64,000 bases of DNA from Kolteria novifilia (GTDB lineage: Bacteria; Planctomycetota; Planctomycetia; Kolteriales; Kolteriaceae): contig CP036279.1 of NCBI GenBank assembly GCA_007748055.1, positions 1,984,001-2,048,000 on the forward strand. Reading direction: 5' to 3'. Below are positions 26,299-34,994 of this stretch, piece after piece. Position numbers and translations under genes: made by a program. Position 1 is the stretch's first letter. Each line of letters opens with the position of its first letter. The notes under the pieces were generated by a model that was not told the DNA's origin, did no database searches, and saw only the letters and a program-made list of their open reading frames with translations.

Positions 26299-26883
26299 GC
26301 TCCGTCTCAAAACTCGGCTCTGGCTTCGACTCGCTGCATCGGCACGGGACTTTGTCGGGCTGCATCGACGAATCCAGTGGATTCGCCTGCTTCGCCCTCC
26401 TCGTCCCGCACCAACTCGCTGAGCCTCGGACCAACGATCAACTTTTGAGACGAAGCCTAGTACCGCGTCAAACGCCGGACTTCGGGTGGTGAACCCACGA
26501 TCACTTCTCACTGGCTGACCAGCAGCCCAAGGACCACCCGAACGGTTGGATTTGACAAAGCACTCGTAGCCCCCTCCAAGAGAAGGACCGAGGACATTCG
26601 GTTGCGAGTGAACTAAGTGACGTATTTCAGGCGGTTTTCATTGCCCACGTGTCAGCGTTGTTGACCTGCGGCGAAAAAATCGGCTATCTCCGAAAAAAAT
26701 GTTACGTTCCGAATCCCCCAGGGAATCTTCTTCTTGGGCTACCTCTCGAGCGTCGGTTTTGGGGAAAGCGATCCACGCTCAAGACGAAGTTCGGGCATTT
26801 GCCTCAATTCACTTTCGATGACGTCCGTTTTCTTGGCGATGTACTCGCTACAACGCCGCGGCCGTCGCAACCTGGGGGACATC
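26299..26883. other. Intergenic region upstream of the DUF1559 gene
   Basis: This 585-base gap has no supported gene. At 26467-26525 it carries a copy of a dispersed repeat that recurs at 42824-42883 and ends in the CACTGGCTG palindrome. A weak promoter candidate for the DUF1559 gene is TTGACC (26661) with TATCTC (26685) at 18-base spacing; the A-run at 26672-26700 makes this stretch less GC-rich than its surroundings. Confidence 0.45.
26467..26528. repeat. Dispersed repeat, copy 1 of 2
   Basis: The segment TCAAACGC...GTGAAC(C/T)CACGATCACTTC followed by TCACTGGCTGACCAGCA matches 42824-42883 over about 60 bases with a few mismatches. Confidence 0.75.
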
Positions 26884-27924
26884 ATGAAGTTACAGCGTTC
26901 GTGGCGGCGCGGGTTCACCCTCGTCGAATTGCTGGTCGTGATCGCGATCATTGGCGTTTTGGTGGGGCTCCTTCTTCCTGCCGTCCAGCAGGCTCGAGAA
27001 TCGGCACGGCGTTCCTTCTGTCAGAACAATCTCAAACAGATCGGCGTGGCGCTACACAACTACGTCGACGCCCATCAGACCCTTCCGCCGGGCCACATCA
27101 ACAACCCCAACGCCGCCGACGATGAAGGGCATTGGGTTTGGTCCGCCTTCGTCATGCCTTACTGCGATCAGGCCCCCCTCTACGACAAGCTCAATCCTGG
27201 CACGACCGCCGCGACCGACGCCCTGGGACAGTACACCAGCGAGATGCAGCGACGCTACGATAGCTGGCGTTGCCCGTCGGATACCGGCCCGGACTACTTC
27301 CGCGGCAATGTTTCCATCAGTGTCAACGGCACGTCGATCGCCGATGTCGGTTACACCTTCGACGCCAATCCCGGAGCCGACAACACGGGCGTCTCGCTGA
27401 CCAACTACGTGGTTGCCAACAATGTCGCTTGGGTGCGAACGGCCAAAGCGACCGACCCGATCGATGGGCGAAGTGGGGCGGTCGGTGCCTTCTTCGAGAA
27501 CCAGACCACCAAACTCCGCGATATTAGCGACGGACTGAGCAAGACCTTCCTCGCGGGCGAGCGGGTCTATAGCGCCGGCGCCAATGGATTGATGCTCGCC
27601 GGGATGCTCTTCGCCGTGCGGGGCAATTCGGGCTACGGTGTGGAAGCCTATGCTTCCGGTAGAGGGAACAACTTCAACCAAGGAATGACCTCGTATGCCG
27701 GTTCGACTTACTACGGCATCAATCCGCCACTCACCGGCGATTACAAGCAGAACCAGTCCTTCAGCAGCCTTCACCCCGGCGGGGCTCACTTTCTCTTCGG
27801 TGACGGGCGCGTCCAGTTCATCAGTGACTCGATCGAGAACCCCGTCGGAGCCTCCGGCGAGGTGAGGACCGTCTTTGACAAGCTCCTCGGGATTGCCGAC
27901 GGGCAGATCATTGACAGCTACTAG
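26884..27924 (+). CDS. DUF1559 protein with type IV pilin-like N-terminus
   Basis: A 346-residue planctomycete-type protein. The N-terminus has a prepilin signature, RRGFTLVELLVVIAIIGVL, with the cleavage after Gly and the invariant Glu at +5. A DUF1559 domain fills the rest, with the usual QQARESARR, CQNNLKQIGVALHNY and the C-terminal HPGGAHFLFGDGRVQF (H-X9-DG) motif. It is exported through the prepilin pathway and may be a pseudopilin-like surface protein. The ATG at 26884 has GGGGGAC upstream and fits the leader length. A lipoprotein gene follows, a frequent pairing in this phylum. Confidence 0.95.
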   Translation: MKLQRSWRRGFTLVELLVVIAIIGVLVGLLLPAVQQARESARRSFCQNNLKQIGVALHNYVDAHQTLPPGHINNPNAADDEGHWVWSAFVMPYCDQAPLYDKLNPGTTAATDALGQYTSEMQRRYDSWRCPSDTGPDYFRGNVSISVNGTSIADVGYTFDANPGADNTGVSLTNYVVANNVAWVRTAKATDPIDGRSGAVGAFFENQTTKLRDISDGLSKTFLAGERVYSAGANGLMLAGMLFAVRGNSGYGVEAYASGRGNNFNQGMTSYAGSTYYGINPPLTGDYKQNQSFSSLHPGGAHFLFGDGRVQFISDSIENPVGASGEVRTVFDKLLGIADGQIIDSY

Positions 27925-27941
27925 CCAAAGCACTTGCTAGC

Positions 27942-27981
27942 GGGACACCGTCGCGCTCGAATGCGTTGGCGGCGGTGTCCC
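27942..27981 (+). terminator. Hairpin between DUF1559 and lipoprotein genes
   Basis: GGGACACCG at 27942-27950 pairs perfectly with CGGTGTCCC at 27973-27981 over a 22-base loop, 18 bases past the DUF1559 stop. No U-run follows directly. It may reduce read-through into the lipoprotein gene or stabilise the upstream mRNA. Confidence 0.5.
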
Positions 27982-28024
27982 CTTCTCGCGTCTTACAGCT
28001 TTTCTCCAGGATCCGAGGAACGGT

Positions 28025-28450
28025 ATGAGGGCTGCAAAGGTTTCCCTTGGATGGATGATGGCGCTCGCGTCGGTTGGTATCGCCGGCTGTGGATCGGAGG
28101 AGGGGCCGGATCTCGGAACGGTCACCGGCATCGTGACGCTCGACGGCCAACCGCTCGACAATGCGACCATCTGGTTCATGCCGGTCGAGGGCAATCGGCG
28201 TTCGATCGGCAAGACCGACGGTAGCGGTCAGTACAAGCTCTTTTACACCCGCGATCGGGCTGGAGCCGAACTCGGCGCCCACAAGGTCTCGATCACTTCG
28301 GAGTTCGATACTCCGGTGAACGAAGCGACCGGCGAGCCCGCTCATTCGCGTCCCGAGATGCTTCCCGCTCGCTATCACGAGCAAACCGAACTGACCGCCG
28401 ACGTCGACAAAGGGAGCAACACATTCAACTTCGACCTCACGTCGAAGTGA
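28025..28450 (+). CDS. Lipoprotein with carboxypeptidase-regulatory-like domain
   Basis: A 141-residue lipoprotein. The signal peptide ends in the lipobox GIAGCG (Cys near 22). The mature part is a beta-sandwich of the carboxypeptidase regulatory/transthyretin type: GTVTGIVTLDGQPLDNATIWFMPVEG, then TDGSGQYKL and GAHKVSI. This class often follows DUF1559 genes in planctomycetes. GAGGAAC lies before the ATG. Function is unknown; a role in surface protein attachment is inference from the pairing. Confidence 0.85.
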   Translation: MRAAKVSLGWMMALASVGIAGCGSEEGPDLGTVTGIVTLDGQPLDNATIWFMPVEGNRRSIGKTDGSGQYKLFYTRDRAGAELGAHKVSITSEFDTPVNEATGEPAHSRPEMLPARYHEQTELTADVDKGSNTFNFDLTSK

Positions 28451-28568
28451 CCGACTCGTCGGGTTCCCGAGGGGGAGAACGCTCGCTCTCCCCGGACATC
28501 GGGCGGAGGATGCGGTAAGCTACGGGCGTAGCCAATGTCATCCCCACCCGAGTCCTGCGAGAGTCGTC

Positions 28569-29630
28569 ATGTCGCGTCCCTGGGTTCACGATGCCATTTC
28601 CCGGATCGAGTCCGACTTCAATCGCTCGGCCGACACTCATCTCATCAAGCTCCCGAGCGGGGCGTGTCCCGACATCGACGTCTACCTCAAGGACGAGTCG
28701 ATTCATCCCACGGGAAGCCTCAAGCACCGCCTCGCCCGCTCGCTCTTTCTCTACGCCCTTTGCAATGGGTGGATCGATGAGGGGACGCCGATCATTGAGT
28801 CCTCCTCGGGAAGCACCGCGATCAGCGAGGCCTACTTCGCGAACCTGCTCGAGTTGCCGTTCCACACCGTGATTCCCGCCGCGACTTCGACGGAGAAGAT
28901 CCACAAGATTGAGTTCCTCGGCGGCAAATGTCATCTCGTCGAGGGGGATATCACCCGCGCCGCGAAGGAGCTGGCGCGCGAGTTGGGCGGGCACTACATG
29001 GACCAGTTCACCTACGCCGAGCGGGCGACCGACTGGCGCGGCAACAACAACATCGCCGAGTCGCTCTTTCGTCAGATGGAGAAGGAACGCTACCCCGAAC
29101 CGACGTGGGTGGTGGTCAGCGCCGGCACCGGCGGGACGTCGGCCACCGTTGGCCGCTACATTCGCTATCAACGACTGGACACCAAGCTCTGCGTCGCCGA
29201 TCCGGAGAACTCGGTTTACGCGGAGTTCTATCGGACGCGGGACCGTTCGATCACCCGCGATCGGCTTTCACGCATCGAGGGGATCGGGCGCCCTCACGTC
29301 GAGCCCTCGTTCATCCCGGACGTAGTCGACCGCATGATCGAGGTTCCCGATTCCGCCGCAATCGCGACGATCCATCGGCTCGAGCGGCTGCTCGATCGCA
29401 AGTGCGGCGGCTCGACCGGGACGAATCTCTGGGCGGTCTTTCAGATCATGGCGGAGATGAAGGCCAAGAGAGAGAAGGGGAGCATCGTCACGGTGATCTG
29501 TGACTCCGGCGAGCGTTACGCGCACACCTACTACAACGCCGAGTGGTTGGCCGAGCACGGGCTCGTTCCCGAGGACTATGCCGACGATCTGTCCCACTTC
29601 CTCGACGCTGGCTCGTTCGACGTTTCTTGA
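28569..29630 (+). CDS. PLP-dependent enzyme of the cysteine synthase family (Cds1-like)
   Basis: A 353-residue fold-type II PLP enzyme. The PLP lysine is in PTGSLKHR (about K52), with ESSSGSTAIS after it, GTGGTSATVG as the phosphate loop near 197, and GGSTGTNLW near 283. The extra C-terminal ICDSGERYAHTYYN segment fits the group that includes mycobacterial Cds1, an L-cysteine desulfhydrase, better than CysK/CysM. It would make or break a C-S bond at cysteine or a related amino acid. No cysE or sulfur operon adjoins it. It ends 149 bases before the TetR gene. Confidence 0.88.
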   Translation: MSRPWVHDAISRIESDFNRSADTHLIKLPSGACPDIDVYLKDESIHPTGSLKHRLARSLFLYALCNGWIDEGTPIIESSSGSTAISEAYFANLLELPFHTVIPAATSTEKIHKIEFLGGKCHLVEGDITRAAKELARELGGHYMDQFTYAERATDWRGNNNIAESLFRQMEKERYPEPTWVVVSAGTGGTSATVGRYIRYQRLDTKLCVADPENSVYAEFYRTRDRSITRDRLSRIEGIGRPHVEPSFIPDVVDRMIEVPDSAAIATIHRLERLLDRKCGGSTGTNLWAVFQIMAEMKAKREKGSIVTVICDSGERYAHTYYNAEWLAEHGLVPEDYADDLSHFLDAGSFDVS

Positions 29631-29744
29631 ATTCCTCGTCTCTTGCACGTTGAGGGTTGGACGTCGCGATCTCCAAGTCCCGCGAGAGCAGCGGGAAGCA
29701 CGAACGCTACCGTTGTCCGGCATGCAGCCATGTCCCAAATTTGC

Positions 29745-29773
29745 TTGACAAATAACAGACAGGTCTGTATATT
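29745..29773 (+). promoter_or_regulatory. Sigma-70-type promoter of the TetR gene
   Basis: A consensus -35 TTGACA (29745-29750) and a near-consensus -10 TATATT (29768-29773) are separated by exactly 17 bases. The start codon ATG is at 29780, seven bases after the -10 box, so transcription probably begins at or next to the A of the ATG, giving a leaderless mRNA. No Shine-Dalgarno sequence precedes the ATG, which agrees. Confidence 0.85.
29755..29768. promoter_or_regulatory. TetR operator 1
   Basis: ACAGAC-AG-GTCTGT is a perfect palindrome lying inside the spacer of the tetR promoter. The same half-sites recur at 30405-30422. Binding here would block RNA polymerase, as expected for self-repression. 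Confidence 0.85.
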
Positions 29774-29779
29774 TCTGGC

Positions 29780-30373
29780 ATGAGTGAGAAACGAGCCACC
29801 AAACCGAGTGCCCGGCAGCGCATCCTCGAGACCGCGCAGCGACTTTTCTACGCCGAGGGTGTTCGCGCGGTGGGGATCGACCGCATCATCGCCGAGGCGG
29901 GCGTCGCCAAGATGACGCTCTATAACCACTTTCCCTCGAAGGACGACCTCATCCTGGCAGTCCTTGAGCAGAGGGAAGTCGAGGTCGACGCGATGTTCGC
30001 CGAGGCGATCAAACGCCTGGTGAACAAGGGAAGGACCAAGTTGGAGGCCTTCTTCCTCGCATTGGAGGAATGGTTCCACAACGACGGTTTTCGCGGCTGT
30101 TCGTTCATCAACACGCTCGTGGAACTCGCCGACCGCGAGCACCCGGCGTCGCGGTTTTCGTCTGCCCACAAACGTCGGTTTCATGAGTTGCTCGGCCAGA
30201 TCATCGCCGAGGAGCATGGCACGGAGGTCGCCCAGGAGGTGACCCCGGCGATCGCGATCCTGGTGGAGGGAGCGATCATCACCGCGCAATTGGAGGGCTC
30301 CGCGAATCCTGCGCGGGTCGCCGCGCGAGCGTCGCGCACGATGATCGACGAGGTGAAGCGAAGGTCGCGGTAG
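29780..30373 (+). CDS. TetR-family transcriptional regulator
   Basis: A 197-residue regulator. The N-terminal helix-turn-helix is clear: RILETAQRLFYAEGVRAVGIDRIIAEAGVAKMTLYNHFPSKDDLI, residues 13-58. The rest is an all-helical ligand domain with GCSFINTLVELAD near 112, as in regulators that respond to small hydrophobic or electrophilic ligands. It probably represses itself and the downstream genes from the two ACAGACNNGTCTGT sites. The ligand is unknown. The start sits right at the predicted transcription start. Confidence 0.94.
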   Translation: MSEKRATKPSARQRILETAQRLFYAEGVRAVGIDRIIAEAGVAKMTLYNHFPSKDDLILAVLEQREVEVDAMFAEAIKRLVNKGRTKLEAFFLALEEWFHNDGFRGCSFINTLVELADREHPASRFSSAHKRRFHELLGQIIAEEHGTEVAQEVTPAIAILVEGAIITAQLEGSANPARVAARASRTMIDEVKRRSR

Positions 30374-30404
30374 GGTCCGTGGCCGTGTTTTTTTTCCTGG
30401 AAAT

Positions 30405-30422
30405 ATACAGACTGGTCTGTAT
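30405..30422. promoter_or_regulatory. TetR operator 2
   Basis: ATACAGAC-TG-GTCTGTAT, an 18-base perfect palindrome, lies in the 76-base gap between the tetR stop and the AhpD-like start. It shares the ACAGAC/GTCTGT half-sites of operator 1 and should control the AhpD-like gene and what follows. Confidence 0.87.
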
Positions 30423-30449
30423 TGATTTTTGCCTGAAAGGAAGTGCAGC

Positions 30450-31001
30450 ATGCAACGTCTCTCGACCGTCGACCCCGCCGAGGCCCAAGGACGGACCAAG
30501 GAACTCCTCGACGACGCCCAGCGTGCCTTCGGCATGATTCCCAATGCCGTGAAGGTCTTCGCTCATTCCCCCGCCGCCCTCGATAGCTACCTCACCTTCA
30601 CCGCGAAGATGCAGGGAGGCACGCTCGACCCGACGCTCCACTACCTCGTGAAACTCCACACCAGCCAGACCAACGATTGCGACTACTGCACGTCGATCCT
30701 CTGCGCGATCGGTTCGGACACGGGGGTGTCGGCGGAGGAGATCCTCTCGGGACGCACCGGGCAGTCGGACGATCAGCGCACCCAAGCCGCGCTGCGGTTC
30801 GCCGAGGCGGTGCTCGAGAAACGGGGGAAGGTTAGCGACGACGAGTTGGCCGCGGTGCGCGGCGCCGGCTTCGGTGACGCCGAGATCGTCGAGATTGTCG
30901 CCAGCGTCGTCCACGGCTGCTTGACCAACTTCGTCAACAACGTCGCGGGGACGGAACTCGACATCCCTCGCGCCGAATCGATCGCCAGCCTCGCCGGCTA
31001 A
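30450..31001 (+). CDS. AhpD/carboxymuconolactone decarboxylase-family protein
   Basis: A 183-residue all-helical protein of the AhpD-like fold. The redox pair C77-x2-C80 (NDCDYCTSI) is present. The His that normally follows three residues after the second Cys (CxxCxxxH) is replaced by Leu here (CTSILC), with another Cys next to it. In AhpD that His takes part in the proton relay. The family includes peroxidase-related enzymes and lactone decarboxylases. ATG 30450 follows GAAAGGAAG; an earlier ATG at 30429 is less likely because it would place the start next to the operator. It is the first structural gene of the TetR-controlled group. Confidence 0.88.
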   Translation: MQRLSTVDPAEAQGRTKELLDDAQRAFGMIPNAVKVFAHSPAALDSYLTFTAKMQGGTLDPTLHYLVKLHTSQTNDCDYCTSILCAIGSDTGVSAEEILSGRTGQSDDQRTQAALRFAEAVLEKRGKVSDDELAAVRGAGFGDAEIVEIVASVVHGCLTNFVNNVAGTELDIPRAESIASLAG

Positions 31002-31026
31002 CGCGGTCGCGTTTCTCACGGGCCGG

Positions 31027-31056
31027 GTGCCACTGGCTGCTGGTCGGCCAGGGCGA
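31027..31056. repeat. Palindromic element, CACTGGCTG family
   Basis: GTGCCACTGGCTGCTGGTCGGCCAG is a diverged copy of the element at 4588. It lies between the AhpD-like and NTF2-like genes and could affect read-through. Confidence 0.55.
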
Positions 31057-31219
31057 GAGAGTGTCCGGTTCGTGCGAGACCTTATCGAGTCAAAGGCGTT
31101 CCCAGCATGCCCACGACGAGCGTGCGTCGGCACCCGAGGCACCCAAACCGGCGACGCCCAATCCGTTGGGGGCGTCCGGTGTTTCTTTCGCCAGTACCAC
31201 GATTTTTGGAGAGTGTCCC

Positions 31220-31681
31220 ATGATTGCCCTGCTGCCTCCCTTCGATGTCGCTTCCGCGTTGGCCAAGGTTCGGGCCGCCGAGGATGCTTGGAACAGCCGC
31301 GACCCCGAGCGCGTTTCTCTCGCCTATTCGGTCGACTCCGAGTGGCGCAATCGCGACGAGTTTGTCCGGGGCCGCGACCGGATTCGGGCCTTCCTGACCC
31401 GCAAGTGGGAGAAAGAACTCGACTATCGGCTCGCCAAGTCTCTCTGGAGCTTTTCCGATGATCGGATCGCGGTTCGCTTTCAGTACGAGTACCACGATGC
31501 TCGGGGCCGATGGTTTCGGGCTTACGGCAACGAACTGTGGGAGTTCGATGCGGCCGGGCTGATGCGGCGTCGTGAAGCGAGCATCAACGATGTCGCGATT
31601 GACGAGGGAGAGCGCCGCTTCCATTGGCCGGCCCCCGGCCCTCGGCCGGAAGACGACGGCGGGATTCCCGAGGTACGATGA
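31220..31681 (+). CDS. NTF2-like protein (DUF1348 type)
   Basis: A 153-residue protein with the DUF1348/NTF2-like (SnoaL) fold: [18 protein letters not shown] near residue 20, [19 protein letters not shown], then [24 protein letters not shown] and a long C-terminal strand with [18 protein letters not shown]. This cone-shaped fold binds small hydrophobic molecules or acts as an isomerase or hydrolase. ATG 31220 follows GGAGAG; the longer open frame from 31061 has no support. It follows the AhpD-like gene by about 220 bases and may share its transcript. Confidence 0.88.
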   Translation: MIALLPPFDVASALAKVRAAEDAWNSRDPERVSLAYSVDSEWRNRDEFVRGRDRIRAFLTRKWEKELDYRLAKSLWSFSDDRIAVRFQYEYHDARGRWFRAYGNELWEFDAAGLMRRREASINDVAIDEGERRFHWPAPGPRPEDDGGIPEVR

Positions 31682-31721
31682 AGGCGTCCGTCACCATCAG
31701 GGTTCGAAAGAGAGCAGGAAG

Positions 31722-32348
31722 ATGCGCCAGTATTCCAGTGACATCGCGTTTACCCCCGCCGTCAAAGCGATCCAGACGGCCAAGGGATCGCGCGCAAGCT
31801 ACGCCAAGGTCGAATGGTCCGGTGGTTTCCGAACGACGGTGACTCCGGACCTCGCGGCCTATCTCGCGGACCTCGACATGTTCTATCTCGGGACCGCCAA
31901 CGCGGCGGGGCAGCCGTACATCCAGTATCGAGGTGGCTCGAAGGGATTCCTGAAGGTCATCGACGAGACGAACCTCGGCTTTGCCGACTTCGGTGGCAAC
32001 CGGCAGTACATCACCTTGGGCAACCTCTCGGAGAACCCGCAAGCGTTCCTGTTCTTGATGGACTACGTGCATCGGCGTCGGATCAAGGTGTGGGGCAAGG
32101 CTCGGGTTGTTGAAGATGACCCGGACCTGCTCATGCAACTTGGCGATCCCGATTATCCGGGAAAGATCGAACGGGCGATCCTCTTCGAGATCGAAGCTTG
32201 GGACGTCAACTGCCCTCAGCACATTCACCAACGGTTCCCGCGGCAAGCGGTCACCGGCGTGCTCGAGGAACTCAAGCAGCGGATCGCCGAACTCGAGGAG
32301 GAAGTTGTCGCCCTTCGGGGGAGGGTCGAGGAATCTCCTGGCGGCTGA
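31722..32348 (+). CDS. Pyridoxamine 5'-phosphate oxidase-family FMN-binding protein
   Basis: A 208-residue split-barrel flavoprotein. Motifs: DMFYLGTANAAGQPYIQYRGG near residue 50, GFLKVIDETNLGFADFGGNRQYITLGNL near 78, and RRRIKVWGKARVV near 118. The last 35 residues form a short coiled coil. Members reduce or bind F420/FMN-linked substrates or act as FMN reductase-like proteins. ATG 31722 follows AGCAGGAAG. It starts 40 bases after the NTF2-like gene. The order TetR, AhpD-like, NTF2-like, split barrel suggests a stress or detoxification regulon. Confidence 0.9.
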   Translation: MRQYSSDIAFTPAVKAIQTAKGSRASYAKVEWSGGFRTTVTPDLAAYLADLDMFYLGTANAAGQPYIQYRGGSKGFLKVIDETNLGFADFGGNRQYITLGNLSENPQAFLFLMDYVHRRRIKVWGKARVVEDDPDLLMQLGDPDYPGKIERAILFEIEAWDVNCPQHIHQRFPRQAVTGVLEELKQRIAELEEEVVALRGRVEESPGG

Positions 32349-32538
32349 AACGGGGTCGGAAGCCAGCGGGCTCAGGAGGCGGTGGCCGCGTGTTGGGGGG
32401 GAGAACGTTACGGACAGTTTCGAATTGAAATGGTCCAAGTACCTCTCCGATCCAGACACTGCGCCAAGGAGGCTTGTTGGGTTAGGCTGAAGAGACGACA
32501 GTCAACGCCTGATCGGTGTATCTATGGCTTCGTTGAAG

Positions 32539-32582
32539 AGAGCCCCCTCACCCCTGGCCCCTCTCCCATGGGGAAAGGGAAA
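32539..32582. repeat. Single CCTCTCCC-type palindrome
   Basis: CCCCTCACCCCTGGCCCCTCTCCCATGGGGAAAGGG is a single diverged unit of the family arrayed at 21481-21825. It lies between the split-barrel gene and the end of the Tat-exported gene. Confidence 0.6.
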
Positions 32583-32637
32583 TCTCTAGGCCCACAATCC
32601 CAAATGGATCGACATGACTGCCTCAACACAAGGCGCC

Positions 32638-33897
32638 TCAACCGCTGATGGCGCCGATGCCGCGCAATCGCCAGTACGCAAGGAGCCACGAAGTGATGCT
32701 CGTCGAGGAGATCGTTCCCGGCAAGCGCGGATTGACCATCTGCGAGACACCCGTGAGCCGTCCGAGGGTTCGGCGGGAGAGTTCGATTTGCTCGGAGAAC
32801 GATGTCGGAATTGGCCGCTCGGCGGGCCGCTCGTTGTTTGCGTTTGTCGGGAGGAATTGAGGGACGAGGGTCACGACCGCCGCGAGGCGTGTGCTCTGCG
32901 AGGATGGCTTATCCATCTGAATGCCGGTGCCGTCGCTTCGAATGGCTTGGGCCGAACGGTTCCACAGTTCCTTCATCAGCGTGGCGAGGGGAGTCCGCGG
33001 CGCGCCGGCCTCGATGGCGGTGTGAAAGCCCTCGATCACGAGCGAGGCCTGGTTGAAGCCCGTGAGGTTCTCGTCGGTCGTCACCCGCGCCATCGGTTCC
33101 TCGAACTTTTTCAGGTACTTGAGGTAGGACCTCTCGCCGGTCAGCTTCGCCGCCAGCCACGGGAGGGAGACGTAGAGCCCAAGGCAGTGCAGGTGCGTCG
33201 GGGCGGTGACGATGGTGCGGTGCCGATAGGCGTGGCGGAATTTGCGGGCGATGAAGAAGTCGGCCGCGTCGACGAGGAAACGGGCAATCTCCTCCCGGCC
33301 GACGGGATCGTTCGTGCTCGACTCGGGCATCAGGTACCAAGCGTAGAAGGCGGCGATCGCCTTGGTGTACTGATCGACGCTCATCTCTTGGGAGTAGCGA
33401 GCGCGGGAAAGGCCTCCGAGGGGCTTGGGGAGGTAGCCGGGCATGTAGTGGCGCCCCTCATCGACCACTCGAAGCATGGCGGCGATGGCCCGTTTGGCGT
33501 TCGCGAGCGCGACGTCGCTCTTGGTGACGCGCCACCGAGACATCTGACTGAGGGCGTACTCGCCGGTCGCCATGATCGCGTTCTCGTAGGTCAGGCATGC
33601 CGCGGGGTCGGGGCTGTTCTGAAAGAAGTCGGTCAGTCGAGCCTTCCACGAGACCTCACCCAACGCCGCGTTGGTGAAGGGCTGTCCCGTCTCGAGGTTG
33701 AAGAACGAGCGCACCAGACCATCGGAGTCGTTGAGCGAGTTCTCGACGAATCGCTGGAAGGTCTCGGCGCTTTCGTGCAAGCTCTTGTTGGACGGTCCCT
33801 GATCCGCGAGCACGCTCCACGCGGGCAAGCATCCGTAGACCGAGGCGGCGGAGAGGCACTGGAGAAATCGTCGGCGAGGCGTGAGGAAAGCGGACAT
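32638..33897 (-). CDS. Tat-exported protein of unknown function (419 aa)
   Basis: The N-terminus MSAFLTPRRRFLQCLSAASVYGCLPAW is a twin-arginine signal peptide (RRRFLQ). The mature part of about 390 residues is helical throughout, with repeated aromatic helix pairs such as AFYAWYLMP and LGLYVSLPWLAAKL, as in alpha/alpha-toroid glycoside hydrolases or lyases. No catalytic motif is certain. AAGGAG precedes the ATG. Two TatA genes lie further along (50487-51084), but they are probably general export parts. The antisense long frame across it is spurious. Confidence 0.75.
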   Translation of the reverse strand: MSAFLTPRRRFLQCLSAASVYGCLPAWSVLADQGPSNKSLHESAETFQRFVENSLNDSDGLVRSFFNLETGQPFTNAALGEVSWKARLTDFFQNSPDPAACLTYENAIMATGEYALSQMSRWRVTKSDVALANAKRAIAAMLRVVDEGRHYMPGYLPKPLGGLSRARYSQEMSVDQYTKAIAAFYAWYLMPESSTNDPVGREEIARFLVDAADFFIARKFRHAYRHRTIVTAPTHLHCLGLYVSLPWLAAKLTGERSYLKYLKKFEEPMARVTTDENLTGFNQASLVIEGFHTAIEAGAPRTPLATLMKELWNRSAQAIRSDGTGIQMDKPSSQSTRLAAVVTLVPQFLPTNANNERPAERPIPTSFSEQIELSRRTLGRLTGVSQMVNPRLPGTISSTSITSWLLAYWRLRGIGAISG

Positions 33898-34119
33898 AAG
33901 TCCTACTCCTTTCGAGCGCGACCACGATGTCGGCGCATGGGGACCGATGCCGCTGCCGCGGGGGTGGGAAGAACTGGCTGGCGATCGTCGGGGTCGATTC
34001 TACCCAAAAATGGGGGCGGTTGTGACCGAATCGGCGACATCTCCCGCGGAGATACGGAAGTCGACGGTTTGGAAACGATGCCGAAACGATGTCTCGCGAA
34101 GGGGTTTGACGAGGTGGTG

Positions 34120-34593
34120 ATGTTCACGCGAGTTCACGACATCAAGTGCGCCTTGCTTTGGTTCTGGGCGGTCTGGCTCTCGGTGGTTGTCGCGACCAAC
34201 GGTTGCGACTTGCTAAAGCACTGGACCATCCTGCCGGCGTGGTGGGCGTTCGCGTCGGGAAACTACGCGGCGGTGGCGAAGGTGACTTCGGTCTATCCGG
34301 GCTCGTCCTGGATCAGCGTTCTTCTCTTTCTCGGGGTGATCGCTTGGGAAGGGCTGGCGGCGATCCTCTTCTGGCGAGCGGTCGTGCTTTGGATGAGACA
34401 ACGCGAACCGGCTTACGCCGCGGTCAACGTCGCGATCGCTGTGTCGATGTCGCTATGGGCGGCGTTTCTGGTCGCCGAAGAGGTCTATGTCGACTTCTCG
34501 GTCAGCTCGACGCATCGCCAACTGTTGGCTCTCTCCTTGTTGACGCTGCTGGTGATTCATCTGTTACCGGAAGAGGTCGCTTCAAAGCGCTGA
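34120..34593 (+). CDS. Four-helix membrane protein (157 aa), possibly DUF2165-like
   Basis: A 157-residue membrane protein with four hydrophobic helices at about 10-25, 60-80, 100-118 and 132-148. The order of helices, the loop NGCDLLKHWTILPAWWAFASG after the first, and EGLAAILFWRAVV in the second recall DUF2165, but the match is by eye and weak. The ATG at 34120 follows GAGGTGG; another ATG at 34079 would add 14 residues. The long frame upstream of it, from 32614, is antisense to the Tat-exported gene and is not real. Confidence 0.65.
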   Translation: MFTRVHDIKCALLWFWAVWLSVVVATNGCDLLKHWTILPAWWAFASGNYAAVAKVTSVYPGSSWISVLLFLGVIAWEGLAAILFWRAVVLWMRQREPAYAAVNVAIAVSMSLWAAFLVAEEVYVDFSVSSTHRQLLALSLLTLLVIHLLPEEVASKR

Positions 34594-34994
34594 CGGACGG
34601 CGGTCCATCGTGTTCGTAGCCGACGTTTCGCGGATGGCACGCGCGCAATGGTGACGGCACGGTACCAGCTTCGCTGAATCAATCAAGGGGCCGGCATGGA
34701 CTTGTTGGCTCAAAGGGGTAGTGGGCCAGAAATCTCATGGGCCTACCGGTTTGATGTTGCAACTGACGCAATCGATCGTAGGCTGGGGCCAAGGCGGGGA
34801 AGTTCTTCCCAACAAGCACATTCAAGTGACAGTCGACTCTGCTGGGGCGGGTCGAGGTCGACCCATCTTCTCGCGACGATGAGATCGTTCTCCTGGGGCG
34901 AACGGTCCGTCGTTGGTGGTCGGCCGACGAGACCGATGAGACGACTCGACGATTGTTCTGCTCGCAGCACAACTCCGACACGAGGACCAGACTC
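34594..34994. other. Intergenic region, possible gene remnant on the minus strand
   Basis: No intact gene is supported in this 401-base gap. On the minus strand, 34837-34679 encodes about 52 residues (CHLNVLVGKNFPALAPAYDR...) with more natural composition than its surroundings, followed by a stop; no start or family is seen. It may be a decayed gene end. Confidence 0.3.

Noticed and set aside
32614-34593. 659-codon plus-strand frame across the Tat-exported gene
   Set aside because: Its first 500 codons are antisense to a gene with a clear twin-arginine signal and read as Arg/Gly-rich shadow; only the last part from 34120 looks like a protein.
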